Shown here piece after piece: positions 1 through 8,172 of a stretch of DNA of 64,000 bases (the stretch's first letter is position 1; every line of letters starts with the position of its first letter). Source of the DNA: JAEUQQ01 sp963697285. GTDB taxonomy: Bacteria > Acidobacteriota > Vicinamibacteria > Vicinamibacterales > JAFNAJ01. The notes beneath the pieces were generated by a model. That model had not been told where the DNA came from, ran no database searches, and saw only the letters and a program-made list of their open reading frames with translations. The position numbers were made by a program, and so were the translations under genes. The stretch is from the NCBI GenBank assembly GCA_963697285.1, contig CAVONI010000011.1:806001-870000 (forward strand), read 5' to 3'.

Positions 1-1
1 C

Positions 2-445
2 ACTGCTGACCACATCGATCCACAGACCGTTGAGGATCTGATCGATTGTGCCCGGCTCGCACCGACCGCGATGAACAAGCAGCCGTGGTCGTTCATCGTC
101 CTCCGTGATGCGTCGACGCGCCACCGCATCGTCGAGATCGCAGGACACGGCGAGTTCCTGCGAACCGCTCCCGTGGCGATCGCCGTCTGCATCGACGAGT
201 GGGATTACTGGAAGGAAGACGGGAGTGCCGCGACGACGGCGCTGCTGCTCGCCGCCCACGCGCACGGTCTCGGCGCGTGCTGGGTGTCGATGGAGCCGCA
301 TCCCTACGCGGGCGCGGTGAAAGACCTGCTGGGAGTGCCCGCGGCTGCGCACCTGCTCGCGGTCGTCGCCCTGGGCCATGCCGCGGAGTCGCCGCAGCCC
401 GAGAAGCGGCCGCTCGAGAGCATGGTGAAGCACGAACGCTGGTAG
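2..445 (+). CDS. Nitroreductase family protein, 5' end outside the window
   Basis: C-terminal 147 residues of an FMN-dependent nitroreductase-like protein; the frame is open to the left edge, so the true start lies outside. The visible segment begins with the family hallmark APTAMNKQPW, the FMN-contacting loop that follows helix 1 (usually APSxxNxQPW). It continues through the central AACWVS-like region (LGACWVSMEP) to the typical C-terminal stretch in which ALGHAAESP and RPLESMV resemble the GxPxexp and R...ev ends of the family. These enzymes reduce nitro compounds, quinones or flavins with NAD(P)H in the cytoplasm; the substrate cannot be told from sequence. The ATG at 71 is an internal methionine inside the FMN motif and not the start. 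Confidence 0.85.
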   Translation, partial: TADHIDPQTVEDLIDCARLAPTAMNKQPWSFIVLRDASTRHRIVEIAGHGEFLRTAPVAIAVCIDEWDYWKEDGSAATTALLLAAHAHGLGACWVSMEPHPYAGAVKDLLGVPAAAHLLAVVALGHAAESPQPEKRPLESMVKHERW

Positions 446-523
446 TGCGAGAGCGCCCCGATCGACCTCGCGGATGCGGCATCCGGCCCCTCGTCGCGCA
501 TCGCTGACGTGCGCGTGGCCGGG

Positions 524-757
524 TCAATCGCCAGAGGAGGAGTCCCTGCCGATGGCGAACCGCTGGCGATAGTGATCGGCGTCGGCCTTGCTGAAGCAGC
601 AGAACGTGACCGACTCCGGCAGGACGTTGGCGGCAAGCCACTCCGTCACGGCGGCGATGGCGACCCCGCAGGCTGCCTCCCGCGGACACCCGTACACCCC
701 GGTCGAAATCGCGGGAAAGGCGATGGTGCAGGCGCCGTTCGGTATCCGGCCGAACCG
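524..757 (-). pseudogene. Macro-domain (ADP-ribose-binding) protein, C-terminal remnant
   Basis: An open frame of about 77 codons without any start codon reads as the second half of a macro domain. AFPAISTGVYGCPREAA is the diagnostic ADP-ribose loop (family: aFPaIStGvyGyP), followed by VTEWLAANVLPESVTFCCFS and the ending KADADHY. Such domains bind or hydrolyse ADP-ribose derivatives. The N-terminal half, including the NAAN/GGG-like motif, is absent: going upstream on the minus strand the frame runs into the palindromic repeat at 758-791. No ATG-initiated ORF corresponds to it, so it was found by reading the frame directly. It is interpreted as a gene truncated by repeat insertion or rearrangement. 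Confidence 0.6.
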
Positions 758-770
758 AATTGGGGGACCG

Positions 771-791
771 AATTGGGGTCTGACCCCAATT
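771..791. repeat. Palindromic interspersed repeat, copy 1
   Basis: Near-perfect palindrome with core TTGGGGTCTGACCCCAA flanked by AAT/ATT. A half copy (AATTGGGGG) lies just left at 758-766. The 22 bases to its right (TTGGTTGGCACGGGCTTGC) recur almost unchanged after copy 3 at 3526. It abuts the broken end of the macro-domain remnant. Confidence 0.85.
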
Positions 792-1153
792 GGTTGGCAC
801 GGGCTTGCAAACTGCCCTCCGGCGACATCTGTGGTTGACGGTTGTTCAGCGACGCGGAGGCGCCCGGCCTCGAATCCACAGGAATGGCCGCGTCAACCGG
901 CGGTGCCGCTTCGACAACGACGGGGAATTGGGGTCTGACCCCAATTCCTCCCATTCTGCCGCCACGGCCTCACTCGGGCCGGGGTCGGCTGCCGTCCGGG
1001 CCGGGGCTGCGACTGCCGGAGATCCGCAAGCGAAGGCGGAACAAGACGGTGTTCTCCGTCCATTCTGGGGGATCGCCGTCGGCGGGAGCTTTGCATTGGG
1101 GAGTCTGGCCCCGCGTGTGCCCGTTGTGGGACACCCGGCCATCGAGGTGCGGT
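792..1153. other. Intergenic region with degenerate repeat material
   Basis: No convincing gene is present. The stretch holds the flank shared with copy 3 of the palindrome, a second full palindrome at 926-946, and a degenerate one near 1095-1113 (TTGGGGAGTCTGGCCCC). The open frame that runs through it into the next gene lacks family similarity and is read as non-coding. Confidence 0.6.
926..946. repeat. Palindromic interspersed repeat, copy 2
   Basis: Identical to copy 1 in its core (TTGGGGTCTGACCCCAA with AA/TT ends), 135 bases downstream of it. The two copies bracket about 130 bases of non-coding sequence. Confidence 0.85.
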
Positions 1154-1981
1154 GTGTATCGCGTCATTGAGAACGAGTCGCTGTCGGCAGATGTCCATCG
1201 CCTCTGGATCGAGGCGCCGCACGTCATCCGCAAGCGCAAGCCGGGTCAGTTCGTCATCATCCGGGTCAGCGAGGAGGGCGAACGCATCCCGCTCACCATC
1301 GCCGACGTCGACCAGGCGCGCGGTGCGATCGCGCTGATCGTCCAGGGAGTCGGCAAGTCGACCCGCGACCTCAACGCCGTCCCGGCAGGCAGCAGCATCA
1401 TCGACGTGGCGGGGCCACTGGGACGCCCGACCCACATCGTGCCGGGCGCGCACGTCTGCTGTGTCGGCGGAGGCATCGGGGCAGCGGTCGTCTACCCCAT
1501 TGCATGCGGCGTCAAGGCGGAAGGTGGCCGCGTGACCGCCATCCTCGGTGGGCGCACGAAGGACCTCGTCCTGCTCGAGCGCGAGATGCGCGAAATCGCC
1601 GACGTCTGCATCGTGACCACCGACGACGGGTCTGCCGGACGCCAGGGCCTGGTGACGGATGCGTTGTCAGAGGCCATCGCCGGCGGCGCCGCGTTCGACG
1701 AGGTCGTGGCGGTCGGCCCCGTCCCCATGATGCGCGCTGTCTGTGAACTGACCCGCCCGCTCGGGCTGAAGACAACGGTGAGCCTGAATCCGGTGATGGT
1801 CGACGGCACTGGGATGTGCGGCGGCTGCCGCGTCCAGGTCGGCGGTGAGCAGAAGTTCGTGTGCGTCGACGGGCCGGAGTTCGACGGGCACCTCGTCGAC
1901 TTCAACGAACTCAGTGCCCGGCTGCGGGCGTATCGCGCGCAGGAGGCCGAGTCGCTGGCCCTGTCCTGCGCGACGCGGTAG
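1154..1981 (+). CDS. NfnA/SudB-type FAD and [2Fe-2S] electron-transfer subunit
   Basis: 275-residue cytoplasmic flavoprotein of the ferredoxin-NADP+ reductase superfamily, the small subunit of NADPH:ferredoxin transhydrogenase/sulfide dehydrogenase complexes (NfnA, SudB; also PyrK-like). FAD-binding RIPLTIADVD and an NAD-binding segment (CVGGGIGAA) are followed by the C-terminal [2Fe-2S] cluster motif MCGGCRVQVGGEQKFVC. The GTG at 1154 is chosen because MYRVIENESL matches the family start and GAGG at 1144-1147 is well spaced; the longer frame upstream is repeat-rich intergenic DNA. It sits 31 bases before its expected partner. Whether the complex bifurcates electrons, makes polysulfide or feeds glutamate synthase cannot be decided here. 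Confidence 0.88.
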   Translation: MYRVIENESLSADVHRLWIEAPHVIRKRKPGQFVIIRVSEEGERIPLTIADVDQARGAIALIVQGVGKSTRDLNAVPAGSSIIDVAGPLGRPTHIVPGAHVCCVGGGIGAAVVYPIACGVKAEGGRVTAILGGRTKDLVLLEREMREIADVCIVTTDDGSAGRQGLVTDALSEAIAGGAAFDEVVAVGPVPMMRAVCELTRPLGLKTTVSLNPVMVDGTGMCGGCRVQVGGEQKFVCVDGPEFDGHLVDFNELSARLRAYRAQEAESLALSCATR

Positions 1982-2012
1982 CCCGCGGGCCACCAGAGCG
2001 GAAACTCGAGAC

Positions 2013-3467
2013 ATGGCCAAGAAGATCACGCAGAAGACCAAGACACCCATGCCCTGCCGCGACGCCGACGAGCGCAGCAGGTCGTTCGACGAAGTCGCGC
2101 TCGGCTACACGGTCGAGATGGCCATGGCCGAGGCCAACCGCTGCATCGAGTGCAAGAACGAGCCGTGCATCGCGGGGTGTCCGGTCGGGATCGACATCCC
2201 GACGTTCATCACGCAGGTCGCCGCTGGCGAGTTCGAGTCGGCGTTCAAGACGTTGTCGGCCGACAACCTGCTTCCGGCGATCTGCGGTCGCGTCTGTCCG
2301 CAGGAAGAGCAGTGTGAATGCAAGTGCACGCTCGGGCGGAAGTTCGATCCCGTGGCCATCGGACGCCTCGAGCGCTTCGTCGCCGACTACGCCGCCGAGC
2401 AGGGATGGAGCGTGGCGAGCGAGATCGCGCCGCCGACTGGCCATTCCGTCGCGGTAATCGGCTCGGGGCCGGCCGGCCTGACGGTCGCGGCCGATCTGGC
2501 ACGGTTCGGGCACAAGGTCACGATCTTCGAGGCGCTCCACAAGCCGGGGGGCGTGCTGGTCTATGGCATCCCGGAATTCCGGCTGCCGAAGGCGATCGTC
2601 TCGCGCGAAGTCCAGGCGCTCGAACAACTCGGGGTCGAGATCAAGGTCAACCACGTCATCGGCCGCACGCTGACCGTCGATGACCTGTTCGACGAACTCC
2701 GTTACGACGCGGTGTTCATCGCCACGGGCGCCGGACTCCCCCACTTCCCGAAGATCCCCGGTGTGAACCTCGTCGGCGTGTATTCCGCCAACGAATACCT
2801 CACGCGGTCGAACCTGATGAAGGCGTATCGCTTCCCCGCCAGCGACACCCCGATGATCCTCGCGCGCAACGTGGCGGTGATCGGTGGCGGCAACACGGCA
2901 ATGGACGCCGTGCGCACCGCCAAGCGGCTCGGCGCCGAACATGCGTATCTCGTGTATCGGCGTTCGCGCGACGAAATGCCTGCACGCCTCGAGGAGGTTG
3001 AACACGCCGAGGAAGAGGGCATCGAGCTGCTGCTGCTGGCGGCGCCGACCGAGGTGATCGGGGATGCGGACTCGCGTGTGCGGAAGCTGCGCTGCGAGCG
3101 TATGGCGCTCGGAGAACCCGACGCATCCGGACGCCGTAGCCCGGTGCCCATCCCCGACTCATCGTTCGATCTCGACGTCGAGGTTGTCGTCTTCGCGGTG
3201 GGCCAGGGCGCCAACCCGCTCATCAGGAGCACCACACCCGACCTGCCAGTGAACAAGTGGGGAAACATCGTCGCCGACGATGCGACCGGAGCCACGAAGA
3301 AGCGCGGCGTCTTCGCCGGTGGCGACATCGTCACGGGCGGTGCGACGGTGATCTCCGCGATGGGCGCCGGACGGCGCGCCGCCCGCGCCATTCACGAGTA
3401 CCTGACCAGCGCGCCGCAGGCAGCCCCTCCCGAGCCGGACCAGGAGCACAGCTCGGCGACTACGTAG
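2013..3467 (+). CDS. NfnB/SudA-type glutamate synthase small-subunit-like oxidoreductase
   Basis: 484 residues, GltD-like. The N-terminal iron-sulfur region has RCIECKNEPCIAGCPVGIDI and a second cysteine group (CGRVCPQEEQCECKC). It is followed by a Rossmann FAD motif VIGSGPAGLTVAADLA, an internal GGGNTAMDAVRTAKRLGAE NADPH motif and the terminal GGDIVTGGATVISAMGAG FAD contact. This is the large subunit partner of the preceding flavoprotein; together they would transfer electrons between NAD(P)H and ferredoxin or a sulfur/nitrogen acceptor. ATG at 2013 (MAKKITQKTK) is favoured over the longer frame, which overlaps the upstream gene. A perfect hairpin with a short T run follows at 3632, probably ending the two-gene operon. 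Confidence 0.88.
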   Translation: MAKKITQKTKTPMPCRDADERSRSFDEVALGYTVEMAMAEANRCIECKNEPCIAGCPVGIDIPTFITQVAAGEFESAFKTLSADNLLPAICGRVCPQEEQCECKCTLGRKFDPVAIGRLERFVADYAAEQGWSVASEIAPPTGHSVAVIGSGPAGLTVAADLARFGHKVTIFEALHKPGGVLVYGIPEFRLPKAIVSREVQALEQLGVEIKVNHVIGRTLTVDDLFDELRYDAVFIATGAGLPHFPKIPGVNLVGVYSANEYLTRSNLMKAYRFPASDTPMILARNVAVIGGGNTAMDAVRTAKRLGAEHAYLVYRRSRDEMPARLEEVEHAEEEGIELLLLAAPTEVIGDADSRVRKLRCERMALGEPDASGRRSPVPIPDSSFDLDVEVVVFAVGQGANPLIRSTTPDLPVNKWGNIVADDATGATKKRGVFAGGDIVTGGATVISAMGAGRRAARAIHEYLTSAPQAAPPEPDQEHSSATT

Positions 3468-3504
3468 GGCAGAGGTTTTTTGGGCTGAATTGGGGTCTTG
3501 GCCG

Positions 3505-3525
3505 AATCGGGGTCTGACCCCAATT
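3505..3525. repeat. Palindromic interspersed repeat, copy 3
   Basis: Core CGGGGTCTGACCCCAATT with one mismatch to copy 1, preceded at 3488 by a decayed half copy (AATTGGGGTCTTGG). Its right flank, TTGGTTGGTACCGGCTTGC, matches the right flank of copy 1, so the mobile or amplified unit is longer than the palindrome. Confidence 0.8.
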
Positions 3526-3631
3526 GGTTGGTACCGGCTTGCATACGGCCGCCCGGATTCGCCACCAGCGTTGCCGCTGCTGCACGGCCCGGGTGCCGAT
3601 CCGTGAAATCGCCTGCAACTGCCCCTGGCAA

Positions 3632-3664
3632 CCGCCGTTGTCAGAACCGACAACGGCGGTCTTT
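3632..3664 (+). terminator. Hairpin terminator after the NfnAB-like pair
   Basis: CCGCCGTTGTC, a six-base loop, then GACAACGGCGG form a perfect 11-bp stem followed by TCTTT. The distance of 165 bases from the stop at 3467 and the flanking palindromes leave open that it belongs to the repeat unit. Confidence 0.55.
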
Positions 3665-3700
3665 GGGGTCTGACCCCAATTCAGGCGTCTGACCCCAATT
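3663..3700. repeat. Palindromic interspersed repeat, copies 4 and 4'
   Basis: A near-complete copy (TTGGGGTCTGACCCCAATT, 3663-3681) is followed at once by a half copy (CGTCTGACCCCAATT, ending 3700). It closes a repeat-rich tract of about 215 bases that started at 3488. Confidence 0.8.
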
Positions 3701-3763
3701 CACACCTCAGCAGTTGTCAGGCTTCGGTTTCTCGTCGCCCGCACGGGGCGGCTGGGGGACGGC

Positions 3764-3853
3764 TCAGGTAGGAACGCCCAGTTTCGGCAGGACCCACACC
3801 TGCAGCGCCACCCAGGCCGCGAGCACCCCCAGCACCAGCAGGGCATCAGTCAT
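3764..3853 (-). CDS. Small single-pass membrane protein, translationally coupled to the DUF302 gene
   Basis: A 29-codon ORF whose ATG at 3853 overlaps the end of the DUF302 gene by eight bases. The product is almost wholly hydrophobic: a short polar start, one potential transmembrane helix (ALLVLGVLAAWVALQVWVL) and a PKLGVPT tail. The closing LP(K/R)LGV-T motif resembles short conserved proteins seen in other bacteria, recalled from memory and not checked. The tight overlap suggests co-translation. It is too short for most gene callers, and its function is unknown. Confidence 0.5.
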   Translation of the reverse strand: MTDALLVLGVLAAWVALQVWVLPKLGVPT

Positions 3854-4301
3854 GGCGTTGTTCCACCGCGCCCGCCGTAATGGCCTGCAGGGCGCGCTGC
3901 AGGCGCTGCTCGGCGTCCTGCATCAGCGGCCGCATCGTCTCGTTGTCGACCATCGAGAACATCGCTTCGGGCCGCACGATGCTCACCGTCGTGGAGTCAC
4001 CGTCTTCCCAGACGCACGCGTTGCATGGCAACAGCAGGCCCATTCCCAGGTCGGTCGACAGGGCCTGATGGGCGAGATTCGGATTGCAGGCGCCGAGAAT
4101 CACGTAGCGCCTGAAATCGACGCCGAGCTTGGCCTTCAGCGTGCTTGCCACATCGATCTCTGTGAGCACACCGAAGCCCTCGGCCTTCAGCGCGGCGACG
4201 ACGCATGCTTTCGCCTCGTCGAACGAGACCCCCGGCAATTGGGCGGTATGACCAAGGCGCTCGAGCGCCGGTGAATGTGCTGCTGGCATTGCTGTCTCCA
4301 T
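3846..4301 (-). CDS. DUF302 domain protein
   Basis: 151 residues from ATG at 4301 (METAMPAAHS), which fits the domain start better than the 41-residue N-terminal extension possible upstream. The DUF302 signature is clear: a GVLTEIDV strand, then KAKLGVDFRRYVILGACNP, then the LGMGLLLPCNACVW segment and a final MFSMV stretch. The family is a small alpha/beta fold found alone or fused to transporters, of unknown biochemical role; paired cysteines in GACNP and PCNACV hint at metal or redox chemistry. No signal peptide is visible. It forms a two-gene unit with the small membrane ORF downstream. Confidence 0.85.
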   Translation of the reverse strand: METAMPAAHSPALERLGHTAQLPGVSFDEAKACVVAALKAEGFGVLTEIDVASTLKAKLGVDFRRYVILGACNPNLAHQALSTDLGMGLLLPCNACVWEDGDSTTVSIVRPEAMFSMVDNETMRPLMQDAEQRLQRALQAITAGAVEQRHD

Positions 4302-4572
4302 GATGGGCCGTCGATCCGACCGTGCTGCTGATCCAGGCGCCCTCATGCCGTGCGGCTGCGGTCCTGCGCCTTGCACCGTCGCCTGGATGTTGCTCCAGTT
4401 CAGTAGATGCGCGCGCGTCGCCATCGGTCACACGACACGGCATTGGTGCCCGCAGACGCACCGACGGGCACACCAGACCAGCGCCAGCACCAGGCCAGCG
4501 CCTGCACACACCAGCGCCTCACATCGCCCGGACCTCATGCATGGTGTAGCCTGTCGCTTCCGAGCGATCCCC

Positions 4573-5910
4573 ATGGCCACTCCCCCGCGCCTCCGTGCGA
4601 CCCTCACCCGCCGGCAACTGATCGCCTACGGTCTGCTGTTCATTGGTCCCCTCGCGCCCGTCGGCGTGTTCGGCGTCCTCGAGGCGCGCACCGACGGTGC
4701 GACGGCGCTCGTGTACCTGCTCGCCACCATCGGCATGGCCTTCACCGCATGGTCGTACGCCGAGATGTCGCGCGTCGTGCCCAACGCAGGCTCGGTCTTC
4801 GCTTACGCGCGCGAAGGCATCAACGGCACGGCAGGCTTCCTCGCCGGATGGCTGGCGCTGCTCGATTACCTGCTCATCCCGGCTGTCGCCCTGCTCTTCA
4901 CGGGGATTGCCCTCCACGCGCTCGTCCCGTCAGTGCCCGCCTGGGTCTTCACCCTCGCAGCCTTCGCGCTCACGACCGCGCTGAACCTGGCAGGCGTCGG
5001 CGTCGCCGCCCGCGTCGGCGGGATCGTGCTCATCGCCGAGATCATCGTTTTCGTCGTGTTCGTGGCCGCCGCGCTGGTGGTCGTGGCGACCGATGGCCCG
5101 ACCCGTGGCTGGCTGAGCCCGTTCACCGGATTGGGGACAACGACGATGTCAGCTGTCGTCGGCGCGGTGTCGGTGGCCGTGCTGTCGTTCCTGGGATTCG
5201 ACGCGATCGCCTCCTTTGCCGAGGAGTCGGCCGGTGACTCGCGCGACGTCGGCCGCGCCATCCTGTTCTGCCTAGGCGTCGCGGGCGTGCTGTTCGTCGT
5301 GCAGACCTACCTTGCCGCGCTCATCAGCCCGCTCGATCCGCAGGACCTCGCACGACGTCCCGCCGAGCAGGGCACCGCGTTCTACGTCCTCGCGCGGCGG
5401 GCCATCGCGCCATGGCTCGCGACGGTTCTCGCCGTGACGAAGGCCATTGGACCCGCGTTCGCGGCCATGACGGGCCAGGCGGCTGCGGCACGACTCCTGT
5501 TCGGCATGTCGCGTGACGGCCGCCTTCCTGGACGCCTGGCCGACGTCGACGCGCGCAAGGGCGTCCCGCACGTGGCCGTGCTCACGACTGCGGTCTTGAC
5601 GATGCTCGTGTCCCTCTGGGCCGCACGCCGTCCTGACGGCCTGAACCTGCTGGTGTCGATCGTCGACGTCGGCGCCCTGGCGGCCTTCACCCTGCTGCAC
5701 GTGTCGGTCGTCGGCTACTTCGTCGTCCAGCGGCGCGCGCCGCACCGCTTCCTGCACCTGCTGATTCCAGCCGCCGGCGCCGTCGTGACGGTCTGGGTGC
5801 TCGTCGAGGCCAGCCCGCTGGCACAGACGGTCGGCATCGCGTGGTTCATGGCCGGGCTCGTGGTCGTGCAACTGCAGCGCGGCGCCCGTGGCGTCGACGC
5901 GATTCCCTGA
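4573..5910 (+). CDS. APC-superfamily amino acid/polyamine permease
   Basis: 445 residues with about 12 hydrophobic segments. Typical APC features are present: GLLFIGPLAPVGVFG in TM1, SYAEMSRVVPNAGSVFAY in TM2-3 (family: yaeLs.~P~aGs.Y.y), GFDAIASFAEES in TM6 and SRDGRLPG in the TM8 loop, the last being diagnostic of amino acid permeases. The nearest described relatives in style are putrescine/amino acid proton symporters such as PuuP, but the substrate is not determinable. ATG at 4573 starts just before the first helix (MATPPRLRAT); the longer upstream frame has no similarity. Single-gene unit, divergent from DUF302. Confidence 0.85.
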   Translation: MATPPRLRATLTRRQLIAYGLLFIGPLAPVGVFGVLEARTDGATALVYLLATIGMAFTAWSYAEMSRVVPNAGSVFAYAREGINGTAGFLAGWLALLDYLLIPAVALLFTGIALHALVPSVPAWVFTLAAFALTTALNLAGVGVAARVGGIVLIAEIIVFVVFVAAALVVVATDGPTRGWLSPFTGLGTTTMSAVVGAVSVAVLSFLGFDAIASFAEESAGDSRDVGRAILFCLGVAGVLFVVQTYLAALISPLDPQDLARRPAEQGTAFYVLARRAIAPWLATVLAVTKAIGPAFAAMTGQAAAARLLFGMSRDGRLPGRLADVDARKGVPHVAVLTTAVLTMLVSLWAARRPDGLNLLVSIVDVGALAAFTLLHVSVVGYFVVQRRAPHRFLHLLIPAAGAVVTVWVLVEASPLAQTVGIAWFMAGLVVVQLQRGARGVDAIP

Positions 5911-6432
5911 GCCGCACGGCGCGCTCACGGCTACGCGGGCAGCGGCGCGGATTGCCGGCGCGTCGGATTCACCATGGCGAGCCGCACCGGGGCGGGGATG
6001 TGAGCATCGAGCCTGGCGTGCGGCGCACCAATGGGGCCCGCCGGGAGCGCGGCCGCCACTCAGCGCTTCGTCTCCTCCACCAGACGGCGGTCGCCGTGGT
6101 TGGGCTTGGTTGCACACAGAAGCCGCCGCCCACAGGGCGACGGTTTCGAGGCTCGTCCAGTACCTTACGTCTCCCGTGATACGTGCCGAGGCCCGTCACC
6201 CGATGCCTGTGCCTGCAGCTCAGGATTCCGCAAGAAACGCCCTGATGACGGCTTCCAAAGGGTAAATAGTCAGCCTGCAAGTGAACTATGTGTGTGTTCG
6301 CACACGCACTTGTGCAAACTCGTGCGGCGATCGGCCCATCTCACGTGCTGGCCTCGATCTTGCGTGTTTTCACACCTGCTCACACCAGAGATGGTCCCTG
6401 TACTCGCCATCACGGCGAAAAGGAGTGCTGCT
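5911..6432 (+). other. Intergenic region upstream of the PEP-CTERM gene
   Basis: No gene is supported. The right half is less GC-rich than its surroundings and carries small dyads, among them GTGTG-TTCG-CACAC at 6292-6305 (a UUCG-type tetraloop hairpin) and GCACTTGTGC just after. A sigma54-like promoter lies at 6349. Confidence 0.5.
6349..6364 (+). promoter_or_regulatory. Candidate sigma54 (-24/-12) promoter
   Basis: TGGCCTCGATCTTGC keeps the invariant GG-N10-GC spacing and the TGGC...TTGC core of sigma54 promoters, 69 bases before the ATG of a PEP-CTERM protein. PEP-CTERM regulons in other bacteria are known to use RpoN with the PrsK/PrsR two-component pair. Confidence 0.45.
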
Positions 6433-7068
6433 ATGTCCGTCACCACATCTTCGACAGCCACCCGGTGGCTGCGCTCTTTCCGTTTGCTGGCCGCGGCGAC
6501 ACTGATCGTGGCGTCTGCCTCGATGGCGCAGGCCTCGATCATCAAGTACAACGCTGTCCTCAACGGCGCGAATGAGGCTCCCCCGAACGCGTCTCTGGGC
6601 ACCGGCTCGGCCGTCGTCACGTTCGACACGAGCCTCAACACCATGAGGGTCGAGGCCAGCTTCAGCGGATTGACGGGGCTCGTCACCGTGGCCCACATCC
6701 ACTGCTGCACAGCGGTTCCCTTCGTTGGCAATGTCGGTGTGGCGACCGTCACGCCGACGTTCACGGGCTTCCCGTCTGGGGTCACCGCTGGGACGTACGA
6801 CCATACCTTCGACATGGCACTCGCAAGTTCGTTCAACTCTCCGTTCGTCGCGAATAACGGCGGAACAGCGGCGGGTGCCTTCGCGGCCCTCCTGGCGGGA
6901 GCGGCCGCAGGTAGGTCTTACTTCAACATCCACACCGGTCCCAATGGCCTGATCAACGGCTTCCCTGGCGGCGAGATCCGCGGCTTCCTGCAAGTGCCGG
7001 AACCGGCCTCGCTCCTGCTCCTCGGCGTGGGCCTTGTCGGTGCCGCGAGAAGGCGCCGCCGTTCCTGA
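6433..7068 (+). CDS. CHRD-domain protein with PEP-CTERM sorting signal
   Basis: 211 residues. An N-terminal Sec signal peptide (hydrophobic LLAAATLIVASASMAQAS, cleavage near residue 36) is followed by a CHRD-like beta domain (NGANEAPPNASLGTGSA near the start, VAHIHCC in the middle and SYFNIHT...GGEIRGFL at the end). The C terminus is a PEP-CTERM sorting signal: VPEPASLLLLG, a short hydrophobic helix and an arginine cluster. Exosortase is expected to process and anchor the protein in the envelope or exopolysaccharide; no exosortase gene is in this window. AAAAGGAG precedes the ATG at good spacing. The CHRD motif with its paired histidines suggests metal binding, not proven. Confidence 0.9.
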   Translation: MSVTTSSTATRWLRSFRLLAAATLIVASASMAQASIIKYNAVLNGANEAPPNASLGTGSAVVTFDTSLNTMRVEASFSGLTGLVTVAHIHCCTAVPFVGNVGVATVTPTFTGFPSGVTAGTYDHTFDMALASSFNSPFVANNGGTAAGAFAALLAGAAAGRSYFNIHTGPNGLINGFPGGEIRGFLQVPEPASLLLLGVGLVGAARRRRRS

Positions 7069-7426
7069 TCGCGGGTTCAATTGTCGTCCGCCGCGGCGCT
7101 CTTGCCGTGGCGGGCGACCGTGCCCTTCCTCGCCGCGCGGCGGCCTTCACACCTTCGTCGCCCCTCGTCGCGCGTTGTGCTTCCGTTCTTCACTGACCGA
7201 ATCGTCCTCATGCCCGCGTCGAGCTGAGGCTCCGCCGTTGCCTCCACCGCGTCACGGTCTGCGCGAGCGCCGCTTGCGCTCCGGGTCTCCGCAGTGATAT
7301 CGCTTCCCGCGCACACGCGCGGCGTGCGCGTCGAGACGTCGTCTCCTCGCGCTGCGCTCCGCACGCACCTGGAGGCAGGTCTCGTCTTCAGCGCGCGACG
7401 CACTCATCAGCTCACCGGAGGACTCC
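7069..7426. other. Intergenic region
   Basis: 358 bases of high-GC sequence without a convincing ORF on either strand and without palindromic repeat copies. It presumably carries the promoter of the kinase/phosphatase operon; no clear -35/-10 pair was recognised. Confidence 0.45.
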
Positions 7427-7963
7427 GTGGCCAAGAAGGTCTCAACACCCCCCGCCGCCCAGGCGACCGATGTCGTTCCTGCCCTGACGAAAGGTCAGCA
7501 GCGCGAGATTGCCCAGGCCCGGAAGGCCTTGACGCATGACCTTGACGAGTTCCTGTCGCAGGAGCTCGACTGCCCGCCGAAGGACTTCATCGAGGACGAC
7601 TGGCGCGTGTTCGAGTTCGCCGACGTCAACACCCGCGCCATCGTCGACGTCCTGAACGACGACGTTGTCCTGCGTGTCGAGGCGCCGATCATGCGCCTGC
7701 CGACCGACAAGGTTGTGGCCGCGCGTCTCGTTCGCGAGTTGCTGGAGTTCAACTTCTTCTGCGTCGGCCACGCGCGCGTGGCCGTCGCGGGCAAGGAGGT
7801 CGTGGCCGTGGCGATGCAGTCGGCCACGCAGATCGGCAAGGATGACGTGCCGTCGTGCCTCCGCGACACGGCCACGCTGGCGAGCGCGCTCGCCGACGGG
7901 CTGCAGAAGAAGTACGCGAAGGCGCGAACGCCGCGCAAGACGGCCGCCACGAAACGTCGCTGA
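7427..7963 (+). CDS. YbjN-like/type III chaperone-fold protein
   Basis: 178 residues from GTG at 7427 with GGAGGA at 7417-7422. A charged N-terminal helix (KGQQREIAQARKALTHDLDE) is followed by an alpha/beta domain in which RVEAPIMRLPTDKVVAARLVRELLEFNFFCVGHARVAV suggests the YbjN/secretion-chaperone fold (strand, conserved LP, helix with L..N, strand). The C terminus is a Lys/Arg tail. No signal peptide or membrane helix is seen. It lies 209 bases upstream of the FHA-PP2C-kinase operon on the same strand and may be a cytoplasmic binding partner in that pathway. Fold assignment is by pattern only. Confidence 0.5.
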   Translation: MAKKVSTPPAAQATDVVPALTKGQQREIAQARKALTHDLDEFLSQELDCPPKDFIEDDWRVFEFADVNTRAIVDVLNDDVVLRVEAPIMRLPTDKVVAARLVRELLEFNFFCVGHARVAVAGKEVVAVAMQSATQIGKDDVPSCLRDTATLASALADGLQKKYAKARTPRKTAATKRR

Positions 7964-8172
7964 ATCGGGGCGCTCGGCACGGCACGTTGCCGCAACATTC
8001 GGCTGCGGATGCACGTATGGTCCGCAGGATGGGATATGTGTCGGCAGCGCGCCGCCGTTCGCACGTTGCGGGGCCGAGAACCCGCTGGAGGCTGGTGCGT
8101 TCCGCGGGCGGCCGGGCCGTAGAATGTCGAAGCGTGCGTCGCGCCCATGCACCCGACGCCCGGACCTGAGAC

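Noticed and set aside
842..1153. N-terminal extension of the NfnA-like subunit
   Set aside because: It would add about 100 residues translated from repeat-derived sequence; GTG at 1154 has a ribosome site and fits the family start.
4434..4540. Minus-strand short ORF with one hydrophobic segment and five cysteines (CAGAGLVLALVWCARRC)
   Set aside because: No ATG and no ribosome site; it lies in a repetitive CCAGCGCC-rich tract that gives such peptides by chance.
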